Shown in pieces: positions 1 through 8,385 of a stretch of DNA of 50,459 bases. The first letter of the stretch is position 1, and the number at the start of each line of letters is the position of its first letter. Origin of the DNA: CBDUXT01 sp965371245 (lineage in GTDB: Bacteria; Planctomycetota; Phycisphaerae; UBA1845); assembly GCA_965371245.1 (NCBI GenBank), contig CBDUXT010000038.1, positions 1 through 50,459 on the forward strand, in the 5' to 3' direction. A model generated the notes under the pieces. The model did no database searches and had not been told where the DNA came from. It was given only the letters and a program-made list of their open reading frames with translations. The position numbers were made by a program, and so were the translations under genes.

Positions 1-459
1 GTAACAGCGTTTCCGATCCGCCAGTAGCTGCCTCAACTCGTCGAGCCCCGTCTTCTGGGTCAGTGGGGGACGCGAGTCGATCGTCTTGGGGTCGGCGTGC
101 ATGCGATCCCACAACACCTCGGGTGAGGCCGTCAGCCAGACGACGTTTGCGACAGACCGCAACGAACTTGCGTTCCCCGGGTCGAGCACGGCGCCGCCGC
201 CGACACTGATGACGGCTGCGGCCGTTCGCACAGCGCGTATGAGGGCATCGGACTCACGCTTGCGAAAACCGGACTCGCCTTCAACTGCGAAAATGTCCGC
301 GATGGAGCAACCGGCCTCCTCCTCGATCATCGCGTCGGTATCGACAAAGGCACCGCCGAGTAGCCGGGCGAGCTCGCGTCCGACGGTTGACTTGCCGCTG
401 CCCCTGAGGCCGATCAGCGCGACGCTACGTTTGTTCGGATCCAGTCGAGCGGCGTTCAT
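1..459 (-). CDS. aroK: Shikimate kinase, C-terminus cut by window edge
   Basis: Phosphorylates shikimate with ATP in the cytoplasmic chorismate pathway. Translating the minus strand from the ATG at 459 gives MNAARLDPNKRSVALIGLRG and about 150 residues before the window ends without a stop. Visible are the P-loop GLRGSGKST (about residues 17-25), the shikimate-binding DTD (about 40-42), the SVGGGAV loop (about 87-93) and the RPPLT lid region near residue 130, all in family order. The start codon overlaps the aroDE stop as ATGA, so the two are probably translationally coupled in one aromatic amino acid operon. Only the last part of the usual ~170-190 residues is missing. Confidence 0.93.
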   Translation of the reverse strand, partial: MNAARLDPNKRSVALIGLRGSGKSTVGRELARLLGGAFVDTDAMIEEEAGCSIADIFAVEGESGFRKRESDALIRAVRTAAAVISVGGGAVLDPGNASSLRSVANVVWLTASPEVLWDRMHADPKTIDSRPPLTQKTGLDELRQLLADRKRCY

Positions 460-2114
460 GCACCTGCCTCGGTCGTAGGACCCATCTCTCGTCGAATCCA
501 GCCCAGTGCGGCCGCCGTATCCGGAGAGCGTCCGGTCCACAACTCGAACTGCACGGCCGCCTGACGAACGAACATGTCCAGGCCACTGAGCGCCTTCGCC
601 CCCGCTGCGGCCGCGTCTCGCAGAAGCCGTGTTTCCAGCGGGTTGTAGACCATGTCGAACACCAGTCGGCAGCCCGCCAGCGAGTCGGGCGGCAGCGGGC
701 TCGCCTCGACCTCCGGCCACATCCCGACACTGGTGCAGTTGATGACGACCTCGCCGGTTCGTTTCGTGCGAGCCTCCCACGGGGCCGGCGTCGCGTTGTA
801 GGTCTCGGCCATCCGCTTCGTCTTCTCTTCGGTTCGCCCGTATAGCGTGACGTGGCAACCGAACATCGGCAGGCCGTACAGGACGGCCATGGCGGCTCCC
901 CCGGTGCCGAGCACATCGACACGGACGCCCTGCAAGTCCGGTCGGTCGCATCCCAGGGCGTCACAGATGGAGGAGACGGCCGCGTAGCAATCCGTGTTGA
1001 ACCCTTGCGTCTCGCCCGAGCGAAACGAAAGCGTGTTCAGCGCCCCGATGCTGCGAGCCATGTGATCCGCGCCGTCGCCGATCCAATCGAGCGCTGTCGT
1101 CTTATGCGGAATCGTGACGCTAAGCCCGGCTACATCGAGCCACTTACGCTTCCGACATCCATCGAGAAACCCGTGCAGCCCATGGCTCTCCCGGCCGACT
1201 AGAAGCGGGAGATAGACCGCGTTGATCGCCGCTTCGGCAAACCAGTGGTTCATCAGCAGGGGGCTGAGCGAATGGGCGACGGGATCGCCGACGACGCCGA
1301 ACACCTTGGTGTCCGCGTTGATATTGGCCCATCGATATCGCTCGACCATTTCGCGAAGCGTTACCTGACCCGGCGCCGTGGCGGTGCTGGTTTCCAGCGT
1401 GCAGTATGTTGCGAACGCGCCGAGTTTCTTGGCCAGTACACGGGTCCACAGTCCCGCCTCGCCCATCGCGATAGCGGTTACGCCGCAAGCGCGCGTCGTC
1501 GGCGTCCCAGGGTTGGCGCTGCTTTGCAGCGCGTCGAGTGCATCGAACGTGTCACCGATGTGGTTTGCGGTGTATGCGACCTTCGCGGCTGCGGCCTCGG
1601 CCACGCTGCCCGCATCGTCGATGATCGCCCGGAGCATGGAGCGTCGCACGGAATCCTCGGTTGATCCCGTCGCGTCGGCGTTTCCGGTGTTTAGCTGTGA
1701 CGTGTAGTCGTGCGCGAATCCGTCGCCGAAATCATGAGCCGACAAGATCAGCCTTTGGGTTGGCTCGTCACTGCCCAGTGCTTTGTGCAGGATCGCTCGC
1801 GCCTCCGCGGATGCTTTCCAGTCGGCCAACTCGAAGTCGATCAGAGCCGTTGTCCTTGAGGCAGCCCCTGCGAGCTGCGCCAGCCGCTCAGCGAGCGTGC
1901 CGCGAAAGGCGCCGCCCTCGGCTTCACTGCGACAGGTGACGATCCACGTGTGGGTGCGGTTGCCGTTCAGGTACTCCGCCAGCCCGCTCGCGTTTTCGGA
2001 GAACGTGTCGATGCGAACCTCGACGGCCTCAGCGCCGCCCGACCACGCCCGTGAGGCGAGCGCCTCGAGTTCCGCAAGCGTTTTCGGCGCGATCGAGGCA
2101 ACCAGTAAGGTCAT
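456..2114 (-). CDS. aroDE: Fused 3-dehydroquinate dehydratase (type I) / shikimate dehydrogenase
   Basis: A bifunctional enzyme catalysing two consecutive cytosolic steps, 3-dehydroquinate to 3-dehydroshikimate and then NADPH-dependent reduction to shikimate. The N-terminal half (about residues 1-240 from the ATG at 2114) is a type I dehydratase: VEVRID, TCRSEAEGG, the catalytic-His region LSAHDF and the Schiff-base Lys in KVAYTA. The C-terminal half (about 265-552) is AroE: SLSPLLMN, the catalytic Lys in VTIPHK, NTD, the Rossmann loop GTGGAA and NCTSVGM. The open frame continues 28 codons upstream, but the product there does not resemble the family, so ATG 2114 is preferred; no clear ribosome site precedes it. 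The fused form is known from planctomycetes, chlamydiae and plants. Confidence 0.93.
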   Translation of the reverse strand: MTLLVASIAPKTLAELEALASRAWSGGAEAVEVRIDTFSENASGLAEYLNGNRTHTWIVTCRSEAEGGAFRGTLAERLAQLAGAASRTTALIDFELADWKASAEARAILHKALGSDEPTQRLILSAHDFGDGFAHDYTSQLNTGNADATGSTEDSVRRSMLRAIIDDAGSVAEAAAAKVAYTANHIGDTFDALDALQSSANPGTPTTRACGVTAIAMGEAGLWTRVLAKKLGAFATYCTLETSTATAPGQVTLREMVERYRWANINADTKVFGVVGDPVAHSLSPLLMNHWFAEAAINAVYLPLLVGRESHGLHGFLDGCRKRKWLDVAGLSVTIPHKTTALDWIGDGADHMARSIGALNTLSFRSGETQGFNTDCYAAVSSICDALGCDRPDLQGVRVDVLGTGGAAMAVLYGLPMFGCHVTLYGRTEEKTKRMAETYNATPAPWEARTKRTGEVVINCTSVGMWPEVEASPLPPDSLAGCRLVFDMVYNPLETRLLRDAAAAGAKALSGLDMFVRQAAVQFELWTGRSPDTAAALGWIRREMGPTTEAGA

Positions 2115-2245
2115 TCGGCGAGCATCCGCGTGGGTTCGACAACAATCGAAGACTATACCCCGAAGAGACGATCGGGACGAGACGGCCGCCCGAAGCACGG
2201 AGGGAACCGCCCGCGGCGCCGGGATGAGGTACTCGAACGACTGCT

Positions 2246-2537
2246 TTGCCGCGCGGGGCGTCGTTCACGGTTGAACCGAACGACGGAACCCGCGTCACGG
2301 TTACGTTACACGCAGAGGACCGGGCCGGGCTCAAATCACTGGTGCTCGCACCGATTCGGTCCAAGCGCAATGGGCGGATCGTAAGGGTGCGATTGAAAGC
2401 ACCCAACAAGCCGCTTTGGCTGCGAGGGCTCGACAAGCCCTGTTGGTTCGAGGTTGATCGGAAATCCAAGACGCTGTACGTGCAGATCAACCAGATGTTC
2501 AACGCTGCGTCCGAGTCACCGCGCAAGTTCTTCGACC
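2246..2537 (+). pseudogene. Remnant resembling an S41-type peptidase-like protein
   Basis: From a TTG at 2246 the frame reads FTVEPNDGTRVTVTL, then PLWLRGLDKPCWFEV and KTLYVQINQMFN. This resembles the stretch that precedes the catalytic domain in large S41-like hypothetical proteins of planctomycetes (recalled, not searched). The resemblance stops near 2537, where the opposite strand begins to read as an IS701-type transposase N-terminus. Neither the expected N-terminal part nor a catalytic domain is present. I read it as an internal gene fragment truncated by mobile-element activity. The family assignment is tentative; that the frame is a fragment is more secure. Confidence 0.4.
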
Positions 2538-2697
2538 GCGCGACCGGCTCGACGCTCGTTCGCGGCAGCGCGGAAAGCTGCGCCGAAACGTACATCCGCA
2601 AGTGCTCGCGCGGCTCGCCGCGCCCGAAGCAGTCATCAAACTCGCCCGGAAAACACACCAACTCCGACTCCAATCGAGCAATCTCTGTCGCATCCAT
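2538..2697 (-). pseudogene. IS701-family-like transposase, N-terminal fragment only
   Basis: On the minus strand from the ATG at 2697 about 54 residues match my memory of IS701-type DDE transposase N-termini: MDATEIARLESEL, FDDCFGRGEPREHL and YVSAQLSALPRTSVEPVA. After residue ~54 the frame loses any resemblance, exactly where the convergent plus-strand remnant begins. No DDE catalytic region and no element ends were found, so this is a dead fragment, not an insertion sequence that could move. Confidence 0.6.
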
Positions 2698-2817
2698 GCC
2701 GTCAGTCCTCCAATGACAAACATTGGGAAGACTTCATCGGCCCAACTCACAGCTCGATTTGAGCCTATACGGCGCTGTGGTATTAAGTGCGGCGGCGGAA
2801 CTCAGTGCCTCACCGCG

Positions 2818-3558
2818 TCACTCGGTGCGGCCATGCTGACGTTGTCGCCAGCGTTCCTCCGCCTCGGGCGGGCGGATGTAGGTCGGCGTGAGGGATCGGG
2901 CCTCGTGGAATCGCCCCTGCCGCGCGAGCGAGACGCCGAGTTCGTAGACCGCCTCGGCGCAGGGCACGTGGAGCGCCTCGGGCACAACGTCCCAGCCCGA
3001 GGCTTCGGCTACATCACGGTACTTGGCAACCCCTTGCCCCGTAACCGCACAGGCCAACTGGCGCGAGACATTGGTGGCCAGGAACTCTTCGGGCGAGGCC
3101 TCGACCGCGTCGGTCAACGCGTGGTACCCCTCCGCACGTCGCTCGAACACGGCGGCATAGACGTTTCCCCGCTTGGCATCGAGCAGCACGCACAACCGAT
3201 CGGGCGGATCGGGCGCCAGGAAGACGTTGCGGGCGATGACATCCAACGTGGGAACGGCCACCACCTTCGCGCCCGTCGTCAGTGCGATCATGCGCGTAAC
3301 GGTCACGCCGATCCGCAGCCCGGTGAAGCTTCCGGGACCGACCGAGACGTAGACCCTGTCGATGGCCGACGGCGTCACCGCGTGCCGATCGCACAGCGCC
3401 CGAATCGTGGGAAGCAACTCGACGGCGTGGCGCCGGTCGCCGGTCAGGGTGCGAGCCTCGAGCACAGCGTCGCCGCGTCCGATGGCGACGCTTCCTAATG
3501 CGCCGGAGGTTTCGATCGCGAGGGCCACGATGGCCCTTTCTTGCTCTTGGGAACCCAT
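2818..3558 (-). CDS. tsaB: tRNA threonylcarbamoyladenosine biosynthesis protein TsaB
   Basis: TsaB (YeaZ) is the non-catalytic partner of TsaD in making t6A37 of ANN-decoding tRNAs. The 246-residue product begins MGSQEQERAIVALAIETSG, with the ASKHA-fold start (LAIETSG), the RRHAVELLP segment and the hallmark VSVGPGSFTGLRIG near residues 90-105. The length is typical (220-250). The partner tsaE lies elsewhere in the window (33721-34206); tsaD is not in the window. It stands alone on the minus strand, divergent from the phosphoesterase at 3763. The minus-strand frame ends just beyond the degraded patch at 2246-2697. Confidence 0.92.
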   Translation of the reverse strand: MGSQEQERAIVALAIETSGALGSVAIGRGDAVLEARTLTGDRRHAVELLPTIRALCDRHAVTPSAIDRVYVSVGPGSFTGLRIGVTVTRMIALTTGAKVVAVPTLDVIARNVFLAPDPPDRLCVLLDAKRGNVYAAVFERRAEGYHALTDAVEASPEEFLATNVSRQLACAVTGQGVAKYRDVAEASGWDVVPEALHVPCAEAVYELGVSLARQGRFHEARSLTPTYIRPPEAEERWRQRQHGRTE

Positions 3559-3646
3559 AGTCGGGGATGATACAAGTTTTCACAGCTGGCGGCGCCGCTC
3601 CGGCGGCGTATTCCGTCATCTTCAGTCCGCACAGGACCTTCAGGGA

Positions 3647-3675
3647 TTGACGGCATCGTTCGGCAGGCGTAGAGT
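3647..3675 (+). promoter_or_regulatory. Predicted sigma70-type promoter for the phosphoesterase gene
   Basis: TTGACG at 3647-3652 is followed after 17 bases by TAGAGT at 3670-3675. This is 5/6 and 4/6 of the vegetative consensus with ideal spacing, about 88 bases before the GTG at 3763. Confidence 0.45.
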
Positions 3676-3762
3676 CGAAAGACTGCGCTTGGTGCGGTAG
3701 GCGCGGGATTTGTACAGGCGGACGGTCCGAGCGTCACCAGTGGAAGATCAGGTACTACGTAC

Positions 3763-4587
3763 GTGTTCGCGGTCATTTCAGACATCCACGGCAACCTGGA
3801 AGCGCTGGAGACGGCGCTGGCGGAGATCGACCGCCGATCGGCCAAGAAGATCTACTGCCTGGGCGACGTCATCGGCTACGGCGCCAGCCCGGGGGCGTGC
3901 CTCGACCTGGTGATCGAACGGTGTGAGTTGGCGCTCTGCGGGAACCACGATCAGGCCGTTTTTTACGAGCCGAGCAACTTCAACATCGGCGCCGAGCGGG
4001 CGGCCTACTGGACGCGCCAGGCGCTGGAAGACGAGCCCGACAAGGCCAAGCGTGACCGTCGATGGGAAATCCTGGGGCACATGCCCGTCCGCCACGAGAT
4101 GAACGGGCTTCTCATGGTCCACGCGTCCCCTCGCCGGCCGGTCAACGAGTACCTGTTCCCCGAAGACGTGTATACGAACCCGAGCAAGATATTGGACAAC
4201 TTCAAGCGTTTGGAGGACCGGCACAAGGCCTGCCTCGTGGGTCACACGCATGTCCCGGGCGTGTTCCTGGACGACCCGTGCTTCGACCCGCCGGACGAGC
4301 TTCCCGACATGGGGCTTTATACGATCACCTCGGACGAAAAGGCGATCATCAACATCGGCAGCATTGGGCAACCGCGCGATCGCGACCCGCGGCTATGCTT
4401 CGTGTTGGTCCACGAAAACGGCGAAGCGCCCGAGGGCTATGAGCCACCCGAAGTGGACACCAATGATTACTGCACGACGATGGAGTTCGTGCGCCTCGAG
4501 TACGACGTCGAGGCATCGGCGCGGAAAATATACGATATACCGGAACTTGATGACTTCCTGGGAACCCGCCTGTTCGAGGGCCGCTAG
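3763..4587 (+). CDS. Calcineurin-like metallophosphoesterase
   Basis: A cytosolic two-metal phosphoesterase of the short bacterial diadenosine-tetraphosphatase/YfcE-like type; the substrate cannot be told from sequence. The 274-residue product starts at a GTG (MFAVISDIHGN). Metal ligand motifs appear in family order: SDIHGN (residues 6-11), GDVIGYG (about 35), GNHD (about 65), HAS (about 125) and GHTHVPG (about 160). The extension after the last motif contains DEKAIINIGSIGQPRDRDPR, typical of this subfamily. No signal peptide. Its own promoter is likely (3647-3675), and yidC follows after about 100 bases on the same strand. Confidence 0.85.
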   Translation: MFAVISDIHGNLEALETALAEIDRRSAKKIYCLGDVIGYGASPGACLDLVIERCELALCGNHDQAVFYEPSNFNIGAERAAYWTRQALEDEPDKAKRDRRWEILGHMPVRHEMNGLLMVHASPRRPVNEYLFPEDVYTNPSKILDNFKRLEDRHKACLVGHTHVPGVFLDDPCFDPPDELPDMGLYTITSDEKAIINIGSIGQPRDRDPRLCFVLVHENGEAPEGYEPPEVDTNDYCTTMEFVRLEYDVEASARKIYDIPELDDFLGTRLFEGR

Positions 4588-4691
4588 CGCGGATCCGAGT
4601 GAATAGTCACCGGGCACCCGTCTGCCGCGCCGCTCGCGCGGGATCGCTTGACGCAGGGTTCCGCCCTAACAGCGGCATACTGTAGACCCCA

Positions 4692-6815
4692 ATGAAAGAC
4701 AACGACACGCTTCGAAATCTTGTGATCGCCGGTGCGGTCTTCGCGGTCATCCTGGGCGTCGGACCGATGCTCCTGCGTCCGCCCGATACGCGCCCACCGG
4801 TGACGCCGGTGGCCGGCGATACCAGCGGAACCGCGGAGCGTCCGACGTCCGACGTCACGCCCGGCGAATTAGAGACCGTCCAACCGGCAGAGCCCCCGGC
4901 GCCGGCTCATGGTCTGACCGCCACGGAAATGGCAGAGGTCGAGACCCGCATCTTGGGGTCCGCACCGTCAAACGGCGTCACGAAGGACACGCCGCCCAGC
5001 CCCTACCGAATGCGTCTGACGCTTTCGAACCTGGGCGCTTCGATCGAGTCGGCCACCATGACCGACCACGCCGACTCATTGGGCACTGACGCGCGCTATC
5101 GTTTGCTGTCGCTGGTTGAGCATGAAGACGGCGGGCGGTTTCGATCGTTGGCCATCGAAGACGTTCGGGTTGACGAGACAACACTGGTCTCCCTTCACGA
5201 CAAGCGCTGGCACGTCGGCGACGTCCGCGCTACCGAGGCGTCGCAATCGGTCGAGTTCTGGATCACGATCGAAAAGGACGGCGCCCCCATCTTGAAGCTT
5301 ACGCGCTCGTTCACACTTGCCGCGCAGGAGAGGGAGGCACACCTTCACGACCTCGACAGCGTGCTCACGGTGCAGAACCTCTCGACGTTACCTACCGAGG
5401 TGGACGTCTTCTACCGCGGCGGTGTCGGCGTCCCGTCCATCAAGGACTCGCGGATGGCCGGCCCCTTTATCGACTGGGGAACGTTTGACGGAACGCGCGT
5501 CGCCGGAGACCGGCTGACTCACGCCGAGATAAGCAGCAAGGCCGATAAGGCGAAACAGCTCTTCCCGCGCCCGGCGGAGCCCGATGCACGTTTGACCTGG
5601 GCGGCGTCGTCGAACACCTATTTCACCTGCACCGTCGCCCCGCTCACCGCTGACGGGAAGGACAACACCGGGCAACTCTACGCCGTCCAAGCGGTGGACT
5701 TGGACGGGCGCGCCTTGACGACCGACGACGTGACCGTCCGCTTTGTCACCCAACGGGCCACGATCGCCGCCGGAGCTTCGCAGCGCTATCCGATCGACAT
5801 CTACCTTGGCGAAAAGGACAGCGACAGCTTCAAGAGCATCGATCGCTACGTCAGTCGCAACTATTTCTACCAGATTTCGCAGGGCTTCGGGATGTGTACG
5901 TTCCCCTTCCTGGTCGAGCTGATGATCTGGCTGCTCAACACGATTGTGGTCGTCACCCACGACTATGGGCTGGCTATCATCGTGCTCGTGCTCATTGTGC
6001 GGTTACTGTTGCATCCGATCACCAAGAAGGGCCAGGTCAACATGGTCCGGATGCAGTCGAAGATGGGCGAGTTCGCGCCCAGGATAGAGGAACTCAAACG
6101 CAAGTACGGCAACGACAAGGCCCGCATGCAGCAGGAGCAGATGAAGCTCTATCGAGAGCAGGGCATGAACCCGGGCACGAGCATGATCAGTAGCTGTTTG
6201 CCGATGTTCATTCAGATGCCGATCTGGGTGGCGCTGTACCTGAGCCTGAGCAACAACATTCTGCTGCGACATGAGCCTCTGCATTTCACCTGGATCAGCG
6301 ATCTCACCTCGCCGGACGCGCTCTACACGTTCTCAGCCCCGCTGGTCGTCCCGCTGTTCGGCTGGCAGCTCCCAAGCTTCAACCTGCTGCCCATCCTGGT
6401 GGCGATCTTCATGTACACGCAGCAGAAGCTACAGCCCAAGCCCAAGCCCAACCCCAACGCCACCGATCAGCAGCGTCAGCAACAGGAAATGATGCAGAAG
6501 ATGGCGCCGATGATGAGCATCATGATGCTGGTCATCTTCTACAAGATGCCCAGCGGCCTGAACCTGTACATCATGTTCAGTTCGATGTTCGGCACGATCG
6601 AGCAGCACCGAATCCGCAAACACATCAAGGCGCACGAGGAGGCGGGCACACTCCACAAGCCCCCGGCCGCCGCGAAGGGCGGCTCCATGGCCGAGGGAGC
6701 GAAAAAGAAGAGAACCAGGCCGACCTTCTTCGAACGCCTTCAAAAGCTGGCCGACGACGCGAAAACGGAACAGGCCCAGATACGCCGCCAGGCAAAGGGC
6801 AAGCCGAAGCGGTAG
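4692..6815 (+). CDS. yidC: Membrane protein insertase YidC (Oxa1 family)
   Basis: Inserts and folds inner-membrane proteins, alone or with SecYEG. The 707-residue product has the Gram-negative layout. An N-terminal anchor (about residues 8-26) is followed by a Pro/Thr-rich linker and a large periplasmic beta domain (about 90-390). The conserved core follows: FGMCTFPFLVELMIWLL, LAIIVLVLIVRLLLHPI with the groove Arg, the coiled cytoplasmic hairpin KMGEFAPRIEELKRKYGND, QMPIWVALYLSLSNN, and a last pair of helices around MMSIMMLVIFYKMPSGLNLY. The tail is basic, ending GKPKR, as usual for ribosome contact. It starts at ATG 4692; no strong ribosome site is visible. Confidence 0.95.
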   Translation: MKDNDTLRNLVIAGAVFAVILGVGPMLLRPPDTRPPVTPVAGDTSGTAERPTSDVTPGELETVQPAEPPAPAHGLTATEMAEVETRILGSAPSNGVTKDTPPSPYRMRLTLSNLGASIESATMTDHADSLGTDARYRLLSLVEHEDGGRFRSLAIEDVRVDETTLVSLHDKRWHVGDVRATEASQSVEFWITIEKDGAPILKLTRSFTLAAQEREAHLHDLDSVLTVQNLSTLPTEVDVFYRGGVGVPSIKDSRMAGPFIDWGTFDGTRVAGDRLTHAEISSKADKAKQLFPRPAEPDARLTWAASSNTYFTCTVAPLTADGKDNTGQLYAVQAVDLDGRALTTDDVTVRFVTQRATIAAGASQRYPIDIYLGEKDSDSFKSIDRYVSRNYFYQISQGFGMCTFPFLVELMIWLLNTIVVVTHDYGLAIIVLVLIVRLLLHPITKKGQVNMVRMQSKMGEFAPRIEELKRKYGNDKARMQQEQMKLYREQGMNPGTSMISSCLPMFIQMPIWVALYLSLSNNILLRHEPLHFTWISDLTSPDALYTFSAPLVVPLFGWQLPSFNLLPILVAIFMYTQQKLQPKPKPNPNATDQQRQQQEMMQKMAPMMSIMMLVIFYKMPSGLNLYIMFSSMFGTIEQHRIRKHIKAHEEAGTLHKPPAAAKGGSMAEGAKKKRTRPTFFERLQKLADDAKTEQAQIRRQAKGKPKR

Positions 6816-6872
6816 TGTCGTCTCCGGTACGCGACTGCTAGGGTTCCAGCGGGCGCGCTTCAGCCAAGACAC

Positions 6873-6898
6873 TTTTCCGAGCCGCGACTGTGAGGGGG
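6873..6898 (+). repeat. Copy of a dispersed intergenic element (core CCGAGCCGCGAC)
   Basis: The stretch TTTCCGAGCCGCGAC followed by TGTGAGGGGG lies between yidC and the gene at 6970-8385. The core recurs inverted at 9005-9023, and 8972-8990 carries a related CGCGACCGTCAGGGACCGG. I recall similar intergenic text in planctomycete genomes. Confidence 0.4.
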
Positions 6899-6969
6899 CA
6901 CGTCTTCACGATCACATAGCGCTCCCCGATGCCTTGCATGCACGCGTGAAACCATGTGGCTCTGTGGGA

Positions 6970-8385
6970 TTAGGGCTTGGCCTTAAACCCGGATCTCCGC
7001 CCTAGCGGCGTCAGTAGGAGGTCGCGGGTTTCTTCCAGAAGGCTCTTCATGAGGGCCAACTCGGCCGTGACCTCCGCTAACTTGGCGTTCGTTTCCCCCG
7101 CGGCTGCCTTCAGGTCGGTCACGTCGTCTTGCAAAATGACGATCGAACCGTCCGAGCAGTCGCCGTCGTTAGCGCAGGGCATGCCGTCGTCGGGACCTCC
7201 GTCGCACACAAGGCTCACGCACCGCCCCTCCGCGAACTCGGCCTTCAGCCTGACCGTATCGTCTCTGATGATCTTGCTACAGGCTTTGCCTGTGTCCAAT
7301 TTCCCCGAACTAACGATTTTTGCCTCCGTGGCGACAATACTCTTTGCGTCCCCGATAAGGGTTCTGGCGCCCTTGATGAGATCAACGATTCCCTTGGATA
7401 TGTGAAAGGCAACGGTAAACGGGATACAAGCCGCGGCAGCGTTGAAGCCCGCGGCGGTCTGTTTGCAAGGTTTGTCCGCGATATCTGCAACAGTCTTCAA
7501 GACTTCCGTGACAATGTTACCAACAACAATAACCGCATCAAATACCGTAATGGTGATATTGAAGACACGTTCCGCAATCAAGTCAGCTCCGGGGCCTGGA
7601 GTTCCGGGAGCACAGGGATCAGTCCCTAACAACTGGGAGCTGGAGTCCAGTAATCGGAGGGATGACATGAGGGATCCCAGCTCAGCCATGCTGGCCCTTT
7701 GTGCGGCGAGGGCTAAGTTGGCACCGCGAGCTGAAGACAGGGCGTCAATGAAGCCACCGATGGCCCTCCCTTTGCTCTTCCCTTGTTGATTGGGCTTTTG
7801 TATACACACCTTCTCGCACATATTCTCTTTTCGTTCGTTGACCCTCACCGTTTCATCGTCAAGGTTCACCGCCTCGAAGATATCGCATTTGCCGTTTCCG
7901 AACTTGGAAGACGCCGGGATGGACTTCAGGCCGAGCAAAGCGGGGTCTGGATCCCCATTGGCGTCGAGGACTGAATTGTAGAAGTTGATATCGGAAAACT
8001 TACAATTCTTTCCCTCCTTCTCCTTATCGGCCTGCTCGAACATTTCGTCGTATTCGGAATCCGTGGTCGCGTCGTTCGAGGCCTTGGCTCGCGCATGCTC
8101 GTTACGCAAGGTATCTATTCTTGCGAGGAGGTCTGCTTGCGCGTCCGGGCCTTGAGACGCCATGGCAGTTCGCCCCCGGGCAAAAGAGAGCAAGCCCATA
8201 GTCTGCATATCCATCAGTATGAGCTCGACCTGATCGATCATCGCGTCTTCTTCTTGGAGTAAGTCGCCCACACAACTCCCGATCGAGCCCCCCGCGCAGT
8301 CCGTGGGTCGCAAGGCCGTCGTCTGGGCCCATCCCGTCGAGGCCGCCACGAGCGAAGACATGACGATCCAACCAAATGATTTCAT
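6970..8385 (-). CDS. Exported protein of unknown function, Cys-containing
   Basis: Not recognised. The start at 8385 is chosen because GAGGGGGC lies about 7 bases upstream and the product then opens with a clean signal peptide, MKSFGWIVMSSLVAASTGWA, with likely cleavage after AQ or GWA. The 471-residue product has scattered cysteines in the mature part (for example CAGGSIGSC, CEKVC), a weakly hydrophobic Ala/Val-rich middle (VFDAVIVVGNIVTEVL) and CDGGPDDGMPC near the C-terminus. The last feature is a short motif I recall from exported planctomycete and deltaproteobacterial proteins. The final ~50 residues (about 420-465) have coiled-coil character. It is probably a periplasmic or surface protein. 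No operon partner; the plus-strand M14 gene is 0.9 kb away. Confidence 0.7.
   Translation of the reverse strand: MKSFGWIVMSSLVAASTGWAQTTALRPTDCAGGSIGSCVGDLLQEEDAMIDQVELILMDMQTMGLLSFARGRTAMASQGPDAQADLLARIDTLRNEHARAKASNDATTDSEYDEMFEQADKEKEGKNCKFSDINFYNSVLDANGDPDPALLGLKSIPASSKFGNGKCDIFEAVNLDDETVRVNERKENMCEKVCIQKPNQQGKSKGRAIGGFIDALSSARGANLALAAQRASMAELGSLMSSLRLLDSSSQLLGTDPCAPGTPGPGADLIAERVFNITITVFDAVIVVGNIVTEVLKTVADIADKPCKQTAAGFNAAAACIPFTVAFHISKGIVDLIKGARTLIGDAKSIVATEAKIVSSGKLDTGKACSKIIRDDTVRLKAEFAEGRCVSLVCDGGPDDGMPCANDGDCSDGSIVILQDDVTDLKAAAGETNAKLAEVTAELALMKSLLEETRDLLLTPLGRRSGFKAKP

Noticed and set aside
1661..2274. Plus-strand frames over aroDE
   Set aside because: They are shadows of aroDE, whose catalytic motifs are unambiguous.
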